Shown here: positions 1-8,300 of the stretch, in pieces
Layout of the letters: the number at the start of each line of letters is the position of its first letter
Numbering within the stretch: position 1 is the first letter of the stretch
Translations under genes and position numbers: made by a program
Origin: Bacteroidota bacterium
GTDB lineage: Bacteria; Bacteroidota; Bacteroidia; B-17B0; Aurantibacillaceae
DNA: 17,432 bases
Assembly: GCA_025360565.1 (NCBI GenBank)
Contig: JANYBY010000236.1
Location: 1 to 17,432 of the forward strand
Direction of reading: 5' to 3'
Notes under the pieces: model-generated
Databases searched by the model: none
What the model saw: only the letters and a program-made list of their open reading frames with translations
Told to the model about the DNA's origin: nothing

Positions 1-1439
1 TCACGCACTTTATTTACAGGCACATTTCTTAAAAGATTTTTTGTTCCTAAATAAATAATGGCTGTTTGCTGCTCAACACGTAATGGCGAAAACTGTCCTT
101 GTTTCAATATCTCCACGTTACGCGCGCCTTTATCTAAAATAGATTTTGTGGCGGCATCCAGATCAGAACCAAATTTTGCAAAGGCTTCTAACTCGCGGTA
201 TTGTGCCTGGTCTAATTTTAAAGTACCCGCTACTTTTTTCATAGATTTAATTTGAGCGTTACCACCCACGCGCGAAACCGAAATACCTACGTTAATGGCT
301 GGACGAACACCTGAGTTAAATAAATTACCTTCTAAAAATATTTGTCCGTCGGTAATAGAAATTACGTTGGTTGGAATGTATGCTGAAACGTCGCCGGCTT
401 GTGTTTCAATAATTGGAAGGGCTGTTAACGAGCCGCCGCCTTTTACTAAACCACGAATAGATTCAGGCAGATCGTTCATGCTTTGTGCAATTTTATCTGA
501 AGCATTTATTTTTGCGGCACGCTCTAATAAACGACTGTGCAAATAAAATACATCGCCCGGATATGCTTCACGTCCCGGAGGGCGGCGAAGTAATAAAGAA
601 ACTTCGCGGTAAGCAACCGCTTGTTTTGACAAGTCATCAAATACAATTAAAGCGGGACGACCGGTATCGCGGAAAAATTCTCCGATAGCGGCACCTGCGA
701 ACGGAGCGTAAAACTGAATAGCGGCGGGGTCGGCAGCGTTTGCTGCAACCACACAGGTATAAGCCATTGCGCCGTTCTCTTCTAAAACGCGCACAACGTT
801 TGCAACCGTAGATCCTTTTTGACCAATAGCAACATATATACAATACACAGGTTTTCCTGCGTCAAAAAATTCTTTTTGATTAATAATGGTATCAATACAA
901 ACCGCAGTTTTTCCGGTTTGACGATCACCAATAACTAATTCACGTTGTCCGCGCCCAATAGGGATCATGGCATCAATCGCTTTAATTCCGGTTTGTAAAG
1001 GTTCGGTAACCGGCTGACGATAAATTACACCCGGCGCTTTTCTTTCCAAAGGCATTTCGTAAGTTTTACCTTGTATAGGGCCTTTACCATCGATCGGATT
1101 TCCTAATGTATCAACTACACGGCCTAACATTCCTTCGCCAACATTTAGCGAGGCAATACGGCCTGTACGTTTACACGGACTTCCTTCGCGAATACCTTCG
1201 CTTGGGCCCAATAACACAGCTCCAACATTATCTTCTTCAAGATTTAAAACGATAGCTTGTAATCCTGTTTCAAATTCGATCAATTCACCCGATTGAACTT
1301 TAGATAAACCATAAATACGGGCAATACCATCACCAACTTGTAATACGGATCCTACTTCTTCCAATTCAGCTTCGCTTTTAAAGCCGCTTAACTGTTGTCT
1401 TAAAATTGCAGATACTTCTGCGGGTTTTATCTCTGCCAT
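1..1439 (-). CDS. atpA: FoF1 ATP synthase subunit alpha, 3'-truncated by the window edge
   Basis: Alpha subunit of the F1 head, the nucleotide-binding partner of beta in the alpha3beta3 hexamer on the cytoplasmic face of the inner membrane. The gene begins at an ATG (1439-1437) with MAEIKPAEVS and stays open to base 1, giving about 479 codons. The usual length is about 525 residues, so roughly 45 C-terminal residues lie outside. The Walker A motif GDRQTGKT is at residues 171-178 (906-929), close to its position in E. coli. Near the edge the frame reads RNVEILKQGQFSPLRVEQQ, the conserved C-terminal-domain sequence, so no frameshift is seen there. It follows atpH by 11 nt and is the last visible gene of the atp operon. 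atpG would be expected next, beyond the left edge. In many Bacteroidota atpD and atpC lie in a separate locus, and neither is in this window. Confidence 0.97.
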   Translation of the reverse strand, partial: MAEIKPAEVSAILRQQLSGFKSEAELEEVGSVLQVGDGIARIYGLSKVQSGELIEFETGLQAIVLNLEEDNVGAVLLGPSEGIREGSPCKRTGRIASLNVGEGMLGRVVDTLGNPIDGKGPIQGKTYEMPLERKAPGVIYRQPVTEPLQTGIKAIDAMIPIGRGQRELVIGDRQTGKTAVCIDTIINQKEFFDAGKPVYCIYVAIGQKGSTVANVVRVLEENGAMAYTCVVAANAADPAAIQFYAPFAGAAIGEFFRDTGRPALIVFDDLSKQAVAYREVSLLLRRPPGREAYPGDVFYLHSRLLERAAKINASDKIAQSMNDLPESIRGLVKGGGSLTALPIIETQAGDVSAYIPTNVISITDGQIFLEGNLFNSGVRPAINVGISVSRVGGNAQIKSMKKVAGTLKLDQAQYRELEAFAKFGSDLDAATKSILDKGARNVEILKQGQFSPLRVEQQTAIIYLGTKNLLRNVPVNKVR

Positions 1440-1450
1440 ATTTTTAATTT

Positions 1451-2002
1451 TTAATTTAAACTCGGTAAATTTTCTGTCGTCGAAAAAGTTTTTCTCAGAT
1501 CATTTAATTTACGCTTTACACTTTGGTCAACCTGACTATCGTTAATAGTTAAAACAAAACCACCGATCAAAGAAGGGTCTGTTTTTTCTATTAATTCAAT
1601 TTCGCCTGACACTGTTTTTTTTATCAATCCTAAAATTTCTTTTTTCGAAGCGGCATCTAACGCAACAGCCGATTCAACTTTAACGGTAATAATATTTTTG
1701 ATTGTTTTATATTGTTCGTCAAACGCTTTTGTAATGGCGTAAATATAATTTTCGCGGCGTTTAGTGATAATAAGATCTAAGAATGAAATGGTTAGTTTTG
1801 AAATTTTACCCTTAAACAATTCGCGGAAGATCAGTAATTTTTTATCGGTTTTTACAACCGGGCTTTCAAGCAGTTTTACAAAATCATGATTTTGAGAACA
1901 TACGCTGTTTACAAGAAGCATATCATTCCTCACCTCTTCCAGTTGTTTTGATTCAATGGCAAGGTCAATTAATGATTTGGCGTATCTTGAAGCAACTATC
2001 AT
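1451..2002 (-). CDS. atpH: FoF1 ATP synthase subunit delta
   Basis: Delta subunit (OSCP-type) that caps F1 and ties it to the peripheral stalk made by subunit b. At 183 residues it has the usual family length. The N-terminal half is the helical F1-binding domain (MIVASRYAKSLIDLAIE at the start, KLLIFRELF near residue 55). The C-terminal part carries the typical segment with DPSLIGGFVLTINDSQVDQS, the conserved 'iGG' signature followed by a short strand, ending in KRKLNDLRKTF. The ATG at 2002-2000 lies one base after the atpF stop, so translational coupling with atpF is likely. atpA begins 11 nt after its stop. Confidence 0.95.
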   Translation of the reverse strand: MIVASRYAKSLIDLAIESKQLEEVRNDMLLVNSVCSQNHDFVKLLESPVVKTDKKLLIFRELFKGKISKLTISFLDLIITKRRENYIYAITKAFDEQYKTIKNIITVKVESAVALDAASKKEILGLIKKTVSGEIELIEKTDPSLIGGFVLTINDSQVDQSVKRKLNDLRKTFSTTENLPSLN

Positions 2003-2003
2003 G

Positions 2004-2519
2004 TTAATTTAAATTTACGTCTTTCATTAAAGTAGATACCAATGTTTTTTGTTTATCGGCATTTGATAATTCCGATTTCAAAATTTTCTCTGCAATATCA
2101 ATTGATAATGTAGCCACTTGATTTTTAAGATCGGCAATGGCGGCATTTTTTTCGCTGATGATTTGTTCGCGTGCGGCTGCTAAAATGCGTTCGGTTTCTT
2201 TTGTGGCTTTAGTTTTTGCTTCGGCCAAAATAGCGTCTTTAGATTCGCGAGCTTCTTTTAATAATGTATCGCGTTCAGCGCGTGCATCGGCCAATATTTT
2301 TTCGTTATTCGATTTTAATTCGCGCATATCATTTAATGCACTTTGTGCGCTTGCCAATGCTTTTTCAATTCCTTCTTCGCGGGTTTTAATAGCGCCCAAA
2401 ATCGGTTTCCAAGCATATTTGCCCAAGAGAACTATCAATAACAAAAACACAACGGTGGTCCAAAAAATTAGGCCGATACCGGGGGTTGTTAGCGAACTTA
2501 ATATAAATAAATTACTCAT
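2004..2519 (-). CDS. atpF: FoF1 ATP synthase subunit b
   Basis: Subunit b of the peripheral stalk, which holds F1 static against rotation of the c-ring. It has 171 residues, with one membrane helix at about 14-36 (IGLIFWTTVVFLLLIVLL) followed by KYAWKPI, the usual junction. A long charged coiled coil runs from about 45 to 150 (many A, E and K residues, such as REEGIEKALASAQSAL). The C-terminal part binds delta. It is separated from atpE by a 103-nt gap containing a terminator-like hairpin, whereas the gap to atpH is one base. Expression may therefore step down at this point in the operon. Confidence 0.95.
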   Translation of the reverse strand: MSNLFILSSLTTPGIGLIFWTTVVFLLLIVLLGKYAWKPILGAIKTREEGIEKALASAQSALNDMRELKSNNEKILADARAERDTLLKEARESKDAILAEAKTKATKETERILAAAREQIISEKNAAIADLKNQVATLSIDIAEKILKSELSNADKQKTLVSTLMKDVNLN

Positions 2520-2590
2520 TTTATTTTTATTTGTAGTGAAACGATGTTGTCATTTGATTCACCAATTTTAATTTTAAACAAAAAAACATT

Positions 2591-2617
2591 AAGCCCTTTA
2601 CCAACCGTAAAGGGCTT
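2591..2617 (-). terminator. Terminator-like hairpin between atpE and atpF
   Basis: Read on the minus strand, an 11-bp perfect stem (AAGCCCTTTAC paired with GTAAAGGGCTT) closes a 5-nt loop. Four nt later comes a run of seven T (2581-2587 region). That is the layout of an intrinsic terminator, but it sits inside the operon, 5 nt after the atpE stop and upstream of atpF. Partial termination, or protection of the atpBE transcript from 3' decay, would give extra subunit c relative to b, delta and alpha. The hairpin is seen directly; its effect is inferred. Confidence 0.65.
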
Positions 2618-2622
2618 TAATA

Positions 2623-2844
2623 TTATTGTCCTCCTTGCATTAATGCCACAACCACTCCGAATAAAGCAACACCCTCAACAAGGGCTGCCGCGATGATCAT
2701 TGTTGTTTGAATTTTTGTGTACATTTCCGGTTGACGCGCAATAGCTTCTACTGCGTGGCCACCAATTAATCCGATACCGATCCCGGCTCCAATAGCCGAT
2801 AAACCTGCTCCGATTGCTGCGATACTTCCTGTCATTCCTGCCAT
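2623..2844 (-). CDS. atpE: FoF1 ATP synthase subunit c
   Basis: Proteolipid subunit of the rotor ring, a 73-residue hairpin of two membrane helices. Helix 1 is glycine/alanine-rich (residues 5-30, GAGLSAIGAGIGIGLIGG). The polar loop is ARQPE at 36-40, which contacts the F1 foot. Helix 2 carries the ion-binding carboxylate E57 in AALVEGVALFG. The residue after it is Gly rather than Ser or Thr, and the helix-1 position that is Gln in Na+-dependent rings is hydrophobic here. The ring is therefore predicted to be proton-coupled. It lies 37 nt after atpB and is followed directly by a strong hairpin that may favour its accumulation. Confidence 0.96.
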   Translation of the reverse strand: MAGMTGSIAAIGAGLSAIGAGIGIGLIGGHAVEAIARQPEMYTKIQTTMIIAAALVEGVALFGVVVALMQGGQ

Positions 2845-2881
2845 TTGTTTTGTTTTTGTTTTGTTATAGTAAAATTTTTAA

Positions 2882-3988
2882 TCAGTGCTTTGCTGCTACT
2901 TTATCATCATCTGCGTTATGCACTCCGTCTTCATTATGATCTGCCACAGCGGAACCAATGAATAAAGAAGTTAATAAGGTAAAGATATAGGCTTGCAGTA
3001 AAGCCACTAAACATTCCAACACATCAATAAATAAAGTAAAGGCAACCGAAATTGGCGAGATCCATAATGTATCAAACACAAAGATCAATCCAATTAAACT
3101 AATAACAATAATGTGGCCTGCCGTCATGTTCGCGAATAAACGGATCATTAAAGCGAAGGGTTTTGTAAAAATGCCCACAATCTCTAATGGGATCATCATT
3201 ATATAAAGCGCCTTTGGAACAGGCGGCGCAAAAATATGAGCCCAATAATGTTTGTTGCCGTTTACGTTTGTAACAATTAATGTAATTACCGAAAGCACAA
3301 ATGTAAAAGCGATGTTACCCGTTAAGTTTGCGCCAATGGGTAGCATGCCTAACACGTTGTTTATTAAAATTAAAAAGAAGATGGTTAATAGGTATGGCAC
3401 AAAGCGATCGCTTTTTTCGCCAATGTTTGTTTTTGCAATATCATCACGCACAAAAGTAATTAGTGGTTCAAAAAAAGATTGTTTGCCTTTTGGCGCGCTG
3501 GTAACACCGGTTTTTTTATACGCTTTTGCAATGGAAGTAAAAAGTAAGAATAAAATAATGGCGGTTAAAAATAATTGCATTACGTTTTTTGTAAGTGAGA
3601 AATCGTAAACTTTTTCAGACGGGTCAATAGAAATAATTTCTTCTTCTACTAAACTATAATCGCCAAAACTATCGTGGCCATGATTAAAAACACCGGATGA
3701 AAAAAACTGTAACCCTTTTGTGTTAGAATAAATGATACAGGGTAAAGGCAGGGCAACAGTACCGTGGCCTTCGCCCCAAAAATGCCAATAGTGCGAATCC
3801 AAAATGTGTTCAAAGGCAACTTTTGTAATGTTAACTTTTTCGTGGTCGGCTGCAGCGGAATCTGTTTTTACGGTTTCGTTATTATCAGGATCGTTGGCAG
3901 AAAGCCTTGGAGAAATAAGAAAAAAAAGCGCTAATATCAAAAAACAGATACGTGTAAACTTTTTGCGGGGGTTGATGTTACTTGACAC
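2882..3988 (-). CDS. atpB: FoF1 ATP synthase subunit a
   Basis: Subunit a of Fo, the stator channel that carries protons to and from the c-ring. At 368 residues it is longer than the E. coli protein (271). The N-terminus has a signal-like hydrophobic segment (about 12-31) and an extra-membranous domain (about 50-125, HYWHFWGEGHG and the following residues) of the kind common in Bacteroidota. The membrane helices start near 134. The essential arginine is R283 in KPFALMIRLFANMTAGH, and the helix with LECLVALLQAYIFTLL (324-339) supplies the other channel residues. The tail is charged and His/Asp-rich. The start is GTG (3988-3986), because no in-frame ATG occurs upstream and the next Met is deep in the protein. 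It is the first gene of the visible operon; no atpI or atpZ precedes it. Confidence 0.95.
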   Translation of the reverse strand: MSSNINPRKKFTRICFLILALFFLISPRLSANDPDNNETVKTDSAAADHEKVNITKVAFEHILDSHYWHFWGEGHGTVALPLPCIIYSNTKGLQFFSSGVFNHGHDSFGDYSLVEEEIISIDPSEKVYDFSLTKNVMQLFLTAIILFLLFTSIAKAYKKTGVTSAPKGKQSFFEPLITFVRDDIAKTNIGEKSDRFVPYLLTIFFLILINNVLGMLPIGANLTGNIAFTFVLSVITLIVTNVNGNKHYWAHIFAPPVPKALYIMMIPLEIVGIFTKPFALMIRLFANMTAGHIIVISLIGLIFVFDTLWISPISVAFTLFIDVLECLVALLQAYIFTLLTSLFIGSAVADHNEDGVHNADDDKVAAKH

Positions 3989-4023
3989 AGATAAACCGTT
4001 TTATTTTCTTTTTAAATTCGGGG

Positions 4024-4053
4024 CAAATGTAGGTATATTTTGAGTAACTGCAA
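4024..4053 (-). promoter_or_regulatory. Promoter of the atp operon
   Basis: On the minus strand a -33 TTG (4053-4051) is followed after exactly 19 nt by TACATTTG (4031-4024). This matches the Bacteroidota sigma-A consensus TTG-N19-TAnnTTTG. Transcription would start near 4018, leaving a leader of about 30 nt before the atpB GTG codon. It is the best promoter match that I found in the window. Confidence 0.75.
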
Positions 4054-4088
4054 TAAAAAATCGATGATTTTTATCAAGATATAATTAG

Positions 4089-4115
4089 TTGATACAATGC
4101 CAATTATTACTTTTG
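4089..4115 (+). promoter_or_regulatory. Promoter of the EVE-domain gene
   Basis: TACTTTTG (4108-4115) fits the -7 consensus TAnnTTTG perfectly. A TTG at 4089-4091 is only 16 nt away, shorter than the ideal 19, so the -33 assignment is uncertain. The ATG follows at 4132, implying a very short leader without a Shine-Dalgarno sequence. It is divergent from the atp promoter, with about 35 bp between the two elements. Confidence 0.55.
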
Positions 4116-4131
4116 TACAAACCTTATTAAC

Positions 4132-4539
4132 ATGCAATATTGGCTTATAAAATCTGAACCGGTTAAATACAGTTGGGAACAATTTGAAAAGGATAAAAAA
4201 ACATTTTGGGATGGTGTTAGAAATTACGCCGCCCGGAATAATTTAAGAAGCATGAAAAAAGGCGACCTGGTTTTATTTTATCATAGTAACGAAGGCTTAA
4301 ATATAGTAGGCGTGGCAAAAGTTGTAAAGGAACATTACCAAGACCCCACCACCGAAGAAACAGCTTGGTTGGCAGTGGATTTTGCTCCGCATAAGGCATT
4401 AAAAACGCCCGTTTCACTGGAGGAAATTAAAAAGGACAAACTGCTAAAAAACATGCAGTTCGCAAAAATTCCGAGATTAAGCGTGAGCATTGTTACCGAA
4501 AATGAGTTTTTAAGGGTGTGCCAATTGGGTGGAATTTAG
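4132..4539 (+). CDS. EVE domain-containing protein
   Basis: A 135-residue stand-alone EVE domain, a PUA-like fold thought to bind modified bases in DNA or RNA (family of human thymocyte nuclear protein 1). The signature blocks are all present: YWLIKSEP at 3-10, the WDGVRNYAARN block at 26-36 that shapes the base pocket, and GDLVLFYHSN at 44-53. A C-terminal block (KNMQFAKIPRLSVSIVTENEF) completes the fold. The length is typical of the single-domain bacterial form, with no fused nuclease or helicase. It stands alone between the atp operon and a surface-protein gene, so context does not suggest a defence island. The substrate is unknown. Confidence 0.9.
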   Translation: MQYWLIKSEPVKYSWEQFEKDKKTFWDGVRNYAARNNLRSMKKGDLVLFYHSNEGLNIVGVAKVVKEHYQDPTTEETAWLAVDFAPHKALKTPVSLEEIKKDKLLKNMQFAKIPRLSVSIVTENEFLRVCQLGGI

Positions 4540-4714
4540 CCATGACCCAAAATTTTTTAATGAATTTCAATTCACTAATTAAAAAGCACTTCCACTAATT
4601 CAATTAACGCTCGCGCTTAGACAAAAACCTTATTTTATTCGACCAATATCATAAATTCTTCGATAAGTCATTTTCTCTTTTTCATTCACTAAATGGCGCA
4701 TAAAATTAGCCCGC

Positions 4715-4732
4715 CGGCTGTTTTTTCAGCCG
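4715..4732. other. Small GC-rich stem-loop before a secreted-protein gene
   Basis: CGGCTG and CAGCCG form a perfect 6-bp stem around a loop of six T. It lies in the 232-bp non-coding gap 4540-4771, just upstream of a -7-like element (4743-4750), where the -33 element would be expected. It could be an operator or a weak terminator. It stands about 175 bp after the EVE stop, which argues against its being that gene's terminator. I see nothing else of note in the gap. Confidence 0.3.
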
Positions 4733-4742
4733 TTTCAAACAT

Positions 4743-4750
4743 TAAATTTG
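4743..4750 (+). promoter_or_regulatory. -7 promoter element for the 4772 gene
   Basis: TAAATTTG matches TAnnTTTG. No clean TTG lies about 19 nt upstream; the T-rich loop of the hairpin occupies that position. The ATG at 4772 would leave a leader of about 15 nt. It probably drives both 4772-5275 and the large surface-protein gene 46 nt after it. Confidence 0.45.
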
Positions 4751-4771
4751 CTTTGGCTAAAAATCAAAAAA

Positions 4772-5275
4772 ATGAATATCAAGAAAAATATTTTTATCGC
4801 AAGCATCATTCTATTTTGTGGTGCAATGCAGGCACAAGGCGTTAAGTTAAGCGCGCAACCCGGAAACGTTCAAGTAAATAATACCGATAATGCCCGTACT
4901 CAAAATGAGTGGAAGCCTTTTATGCTTAACCATGATGGTACGAATGTAAACGGCGGAGTTCAGGCTGTATATGCTCTTGTAAAATGTAATAACGAAGATG
5001 TTGTTCTATTAAAAATGAATAACACAAACAGCTTTTCTGTAAAGGCTCAATGGATAAACCAAATAATTTCTAAAGACGGAAAAGAAAATTTTGATCCCGC
5101 TAAAATAACGTTCATTTCTCTTCCTCCAAACACCGAAACTACCGGCGATTGTTCAGGAAACACAACACAACTTATGGTTAAATTAAGTGATTTAGGTGTA
5201 AGCTTAAATAACTTCGAAACCTTTGTTTGTTCAAACTTTTACGCAGCTAAACCGGGAAAAGCACACACAAAATAA
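4772..5275 (+). CDS. Small secreted protein of unknown function
   Basis: A 167-residue protein that I do not recognise. The start is taken at the ATG at 4772 (MNIKKNIFIASIILFCGAMQAQ), because this gives a textbook signal peptide with cleavage likely after AMQA or AMQAQ. A TTG eight codons upstream (4748) lies inside the -7 promoter element and is unlikely. The mature part has three cysteines (72, 127, 153), is Asn-rich and has no obvious repeats. Its pattern, including ALVKCNNEDVVLLKMNN and WINQIISKDGKENFDPAKI, suggests a single beta-rich domain. No T9SS C-terminal domain is present. It sits 46 nt before the large glycine-rich/Ig-like surface protein and is probably co-transcribed with it, so a related envelope or surface role is plausible but unproven. 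Confidence 0.75.
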   Translation: MNIKKNIFIASIILFCGAMQAQGVKLSAQPGNVQVNNTDNARTQNEWKPFMLNHDGTNVNGGVQAVYALVKCNNEDVVLLKMNNTNSFSVKAQWINQIISKDGKENFDPAKITFISLPPNTETTGDCSGNTTQLMVKLSDLGVSLNNFETFVCSNFYAAKPGKAHTK

Positions 5276-5321
5276 ACGCATTTAACTAAATTCAGAAATA
5301 GATCTTTTAAATTAATACGCC

Positions 5322-8300
5322 ATGAAAAAACTTTTTTTATTAGCCGCAGTAGCATTGCTCGGAAGCAATCGTTCCGCTTTTGCGCAAATTATTTTTAACT
5401 ATACCGGCGGTTCGCAATCTTATACAGTGCCTCCGGGAACAAGTGCAATTTGTTTTACCGTGAGCGGTGCAAAAGGCCAAGGAAATGTGAACGGCGCTAA
5501 CATTGGTGGTTTAGGCGGTCGCGTTATGGGAACTTTGCCGGTTGTACCCGGACAGGTTTTACAAATTAACGTTGGCGGCGGTGGCGGTAACACTCAACTT
5601 GGTGGTTTTAATGGCGGTGCTCCCGGCGGAACATGTAATGCATGCGCTACCTCATGGGGCGGCGGCGGTGGCGGCGCTTCGGATATTCGTTTTTCTCCTT
5701 TTGGATTGATTGACAGACAGGCAGTAGGCGGCGGCGGCGGCGGTAACGGTGGCGACAGGATCACAAACTGTTCACCAGGTTGCGGCGGCGGTGGCGGCGG
5801 CGGTTATTATGGCGGTGGCGGTGGTGGCGCTTATGGCGGTTCTCCGGGCTTTGGTGGCACTCAGGTGGGTGGTGGATTAGGTGGAGCCTCATGTTGCGGT
5901 TGTCCTTTATTACCTCAACCGGGTGCGGCAGGTGTTTTTGGTAATGGCGGCGGCGGCGGCGGTTTAACCGGCGGTAATGCTCAGTTTGGCCCTAACCCGG
6001 GTTGTGCAGGTGGTGTTGGCGGCGCATTAATTGGCGGTCAAGGCCCAAATTGCACGGGCGGTACAGGTTGCCCAAGTACATGGGCAGGTGCCAGCGGTGC
6101 AGGCGGCAGTAATTTTATGGCCCTGGGAGTTACAGGCCCTACTACTCAAGCAGGCGTTCAGGTAGGTAACGGACAAGTAATAATTAATCCAAACTGTTGT
6201 GCTTCTCCAACTATTGTTCCTGTTGCTAACCCAACAGCTATTTGTGTTGGTCAAACTGCAACATTAACAGTTAGCGGCGCTGGCCCCGGTGGTACTTATA
6301 CATGGCAGCCTGGCGGACTCACCGCTACAATGATCACAGTTTCTCCAACAATTACTACAATATACACAGTTCAAGGTACAAATACCGGAAGCTGTACAGG
6401 TACTCAAACCATTCAAATTGTTGTTAATCCTTTACCGGTTGTTTTACCGGGAAGTAACAGTCCTGTTTGTCAATTTGCAAGCATCAATTTAAATGTTCCT
6501 GCATTTTCAACTTATACGTGGACCGGGCCAAATGCATTCGGCAGTAACCTTCAAAATCCAATTATTCCAAATGCTCAACCTGTAAACGCGGGGGTGTATA
6601 CGGTGAGTGTTACAAATGCCAGTGGTTGCAGTAATTCGGGCACAGTTAACGTGGTTGTTAACCTTGCGCCTGTTACAACGCCAACTAATGGCGGGCCTTA
6701 TTGCGCCGGCGCTACAATTAATTTATCGGTTACCGCAGGGGTTTCATATACATGGACCGGGCCAAACGCGTTCGGAAGCAACCTTCAAAATCCAATTATT
6801 CCAAATGCACAACCTATTAACGGCGGAATTTATACTGTTGTAGTAGCAGGCGTTGGCGGTTGTGCTGCCAGCGGAACAACGAACGTTGTAGTTAACCCAT
6901 TACCAACACCAACCATTACTGTAAATAATCCGGTTTGCGTGGGCCAGCCAATTAACTTTACAGGTGCGGGCGGTAACACATATACTTGGACAGGGCCGGG
7001 AGGATTTTTCTCGAACGCCTTTAATCCTGTTATTGCTGTAGCCCAATTAACAAACGCAGGTACTTACAGTTTATCGGTAACTAACGGAAACGGTTGTACC
7101 AATTCTGTTACTGTGTTAATGGTTGTAAACACTCAGCCAATAATGGTAGCAGGCGGATCAACAGTTTGTTTAAACACTACGGCAAATCTTTCTTCAGGAG
7201 GCGCAACTACTTATACTTGGTCAGGACCAAATGCTTTTGTATCAATAGTTCAAAACCCTGCAATACCATTTGCTCAATTAAATATGACGGGTAATTATAC
7301 GGTAATAGGTACAAGTGCAATTGGCTGTACAAACTCGGCAGTTGCAAATATTTTAGTGTTGCCTTTACCGATCGCTACAATTAACAGCAATGCGCCGGTT
7401 TGTAAAAACGGAACATTGACTCTTAATGGATCGGGTGGCAGCACATACAGTTGGGCGGGACCAAACGGTTTTACAAGTGTTTCGCAAAACACAACCATAC
7501 CAAACGTTCAGTTGGCAGCTAATGGTACTTACACATTAATTGCAACCGTTGGTATTTGTAGTAATATGACAACCGCTGTAATAGTAATTAATCCTTTGCC
7601 ATCACCAACTATTACAAGCAATAGTGCGGTGTGTTTACTAAAAACAATTAATTTGTTTGCAACAGGAGGAAACTCATTCACATGGGCAGGGCCTAATGGT
7701 TATGTTGGCAACGGAAGCAACCTCACATTTGCAGTTGCAAGTAACATAAATGCCGGAGTATATACTGTAACAGCAACCGATGGAAATAATTGTATCAACA
7801 CTGCAACAGGTGTTGTAATTGTTAATCCTTTACCGGTAATTTCAGCAGTAGGCTCAACACTTTGTGCCGCTAAAACGATCAGTCTTTCAGCTTCTGGCGG
7901 AACGGCTTATTTATGGGCAGGGCCAAACGGATTTGCATCAGCATCGCCTTCGGATTTTATTCCGAATTCAGTTCTTTCAATGCAAGGATCATATAGTGTA
8001 ACGGTAACAGATGCGAATGGTTGTATTACCACTTCGGTTACTAACGTAAAAATAAATCCTTTACCAACGCCTACAGTGAGCGCAAATACACCTATCTGTT
8101 CTAATCAAACAATTAATTTAAGCGCGGGCGATCTAACGGCTGTATCTTATATCTGGACAGGACCAAACGGATTTATCTCAACATTACAAAATCCGGTTAT
8201 AACCGATGCTAATACCAACACTTCAGGTATGTATACAGTAACAGTTGCCGATAATATTGGCTGTTCGGCGCAAGCAATGGTGGGTATGCAAGTAAATCCG

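Noticed and set aside
58..843. Several short open frames in both directions over atpA
   Set aside because: The atpA frame is continuous with conserved motifs throughout the parts checked, so the others are shadows.
2137..2571. 144-codon plus-strand open frame across atpF
   Set aside because: It is a mirror of the alanine/lysine-rich coiled coil of subunit b, with no recognisable protein features.
4132..4539. EVE-domain gene as part of a phage-defence island
   Set aside because: The neighbours are ATP synthase and surface-protein genes, with no nuclease, methylase or helicase. The small stand-alone form is common outside defence loci.
5574..6107. GGC/GGT-rich stretch that looks like a microsatellite or foreign GC-rich DNA
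   Set aside because: It is explained by glycine codons in a continuous reading frame with family-like motifs; no sign of insertion boundaries.
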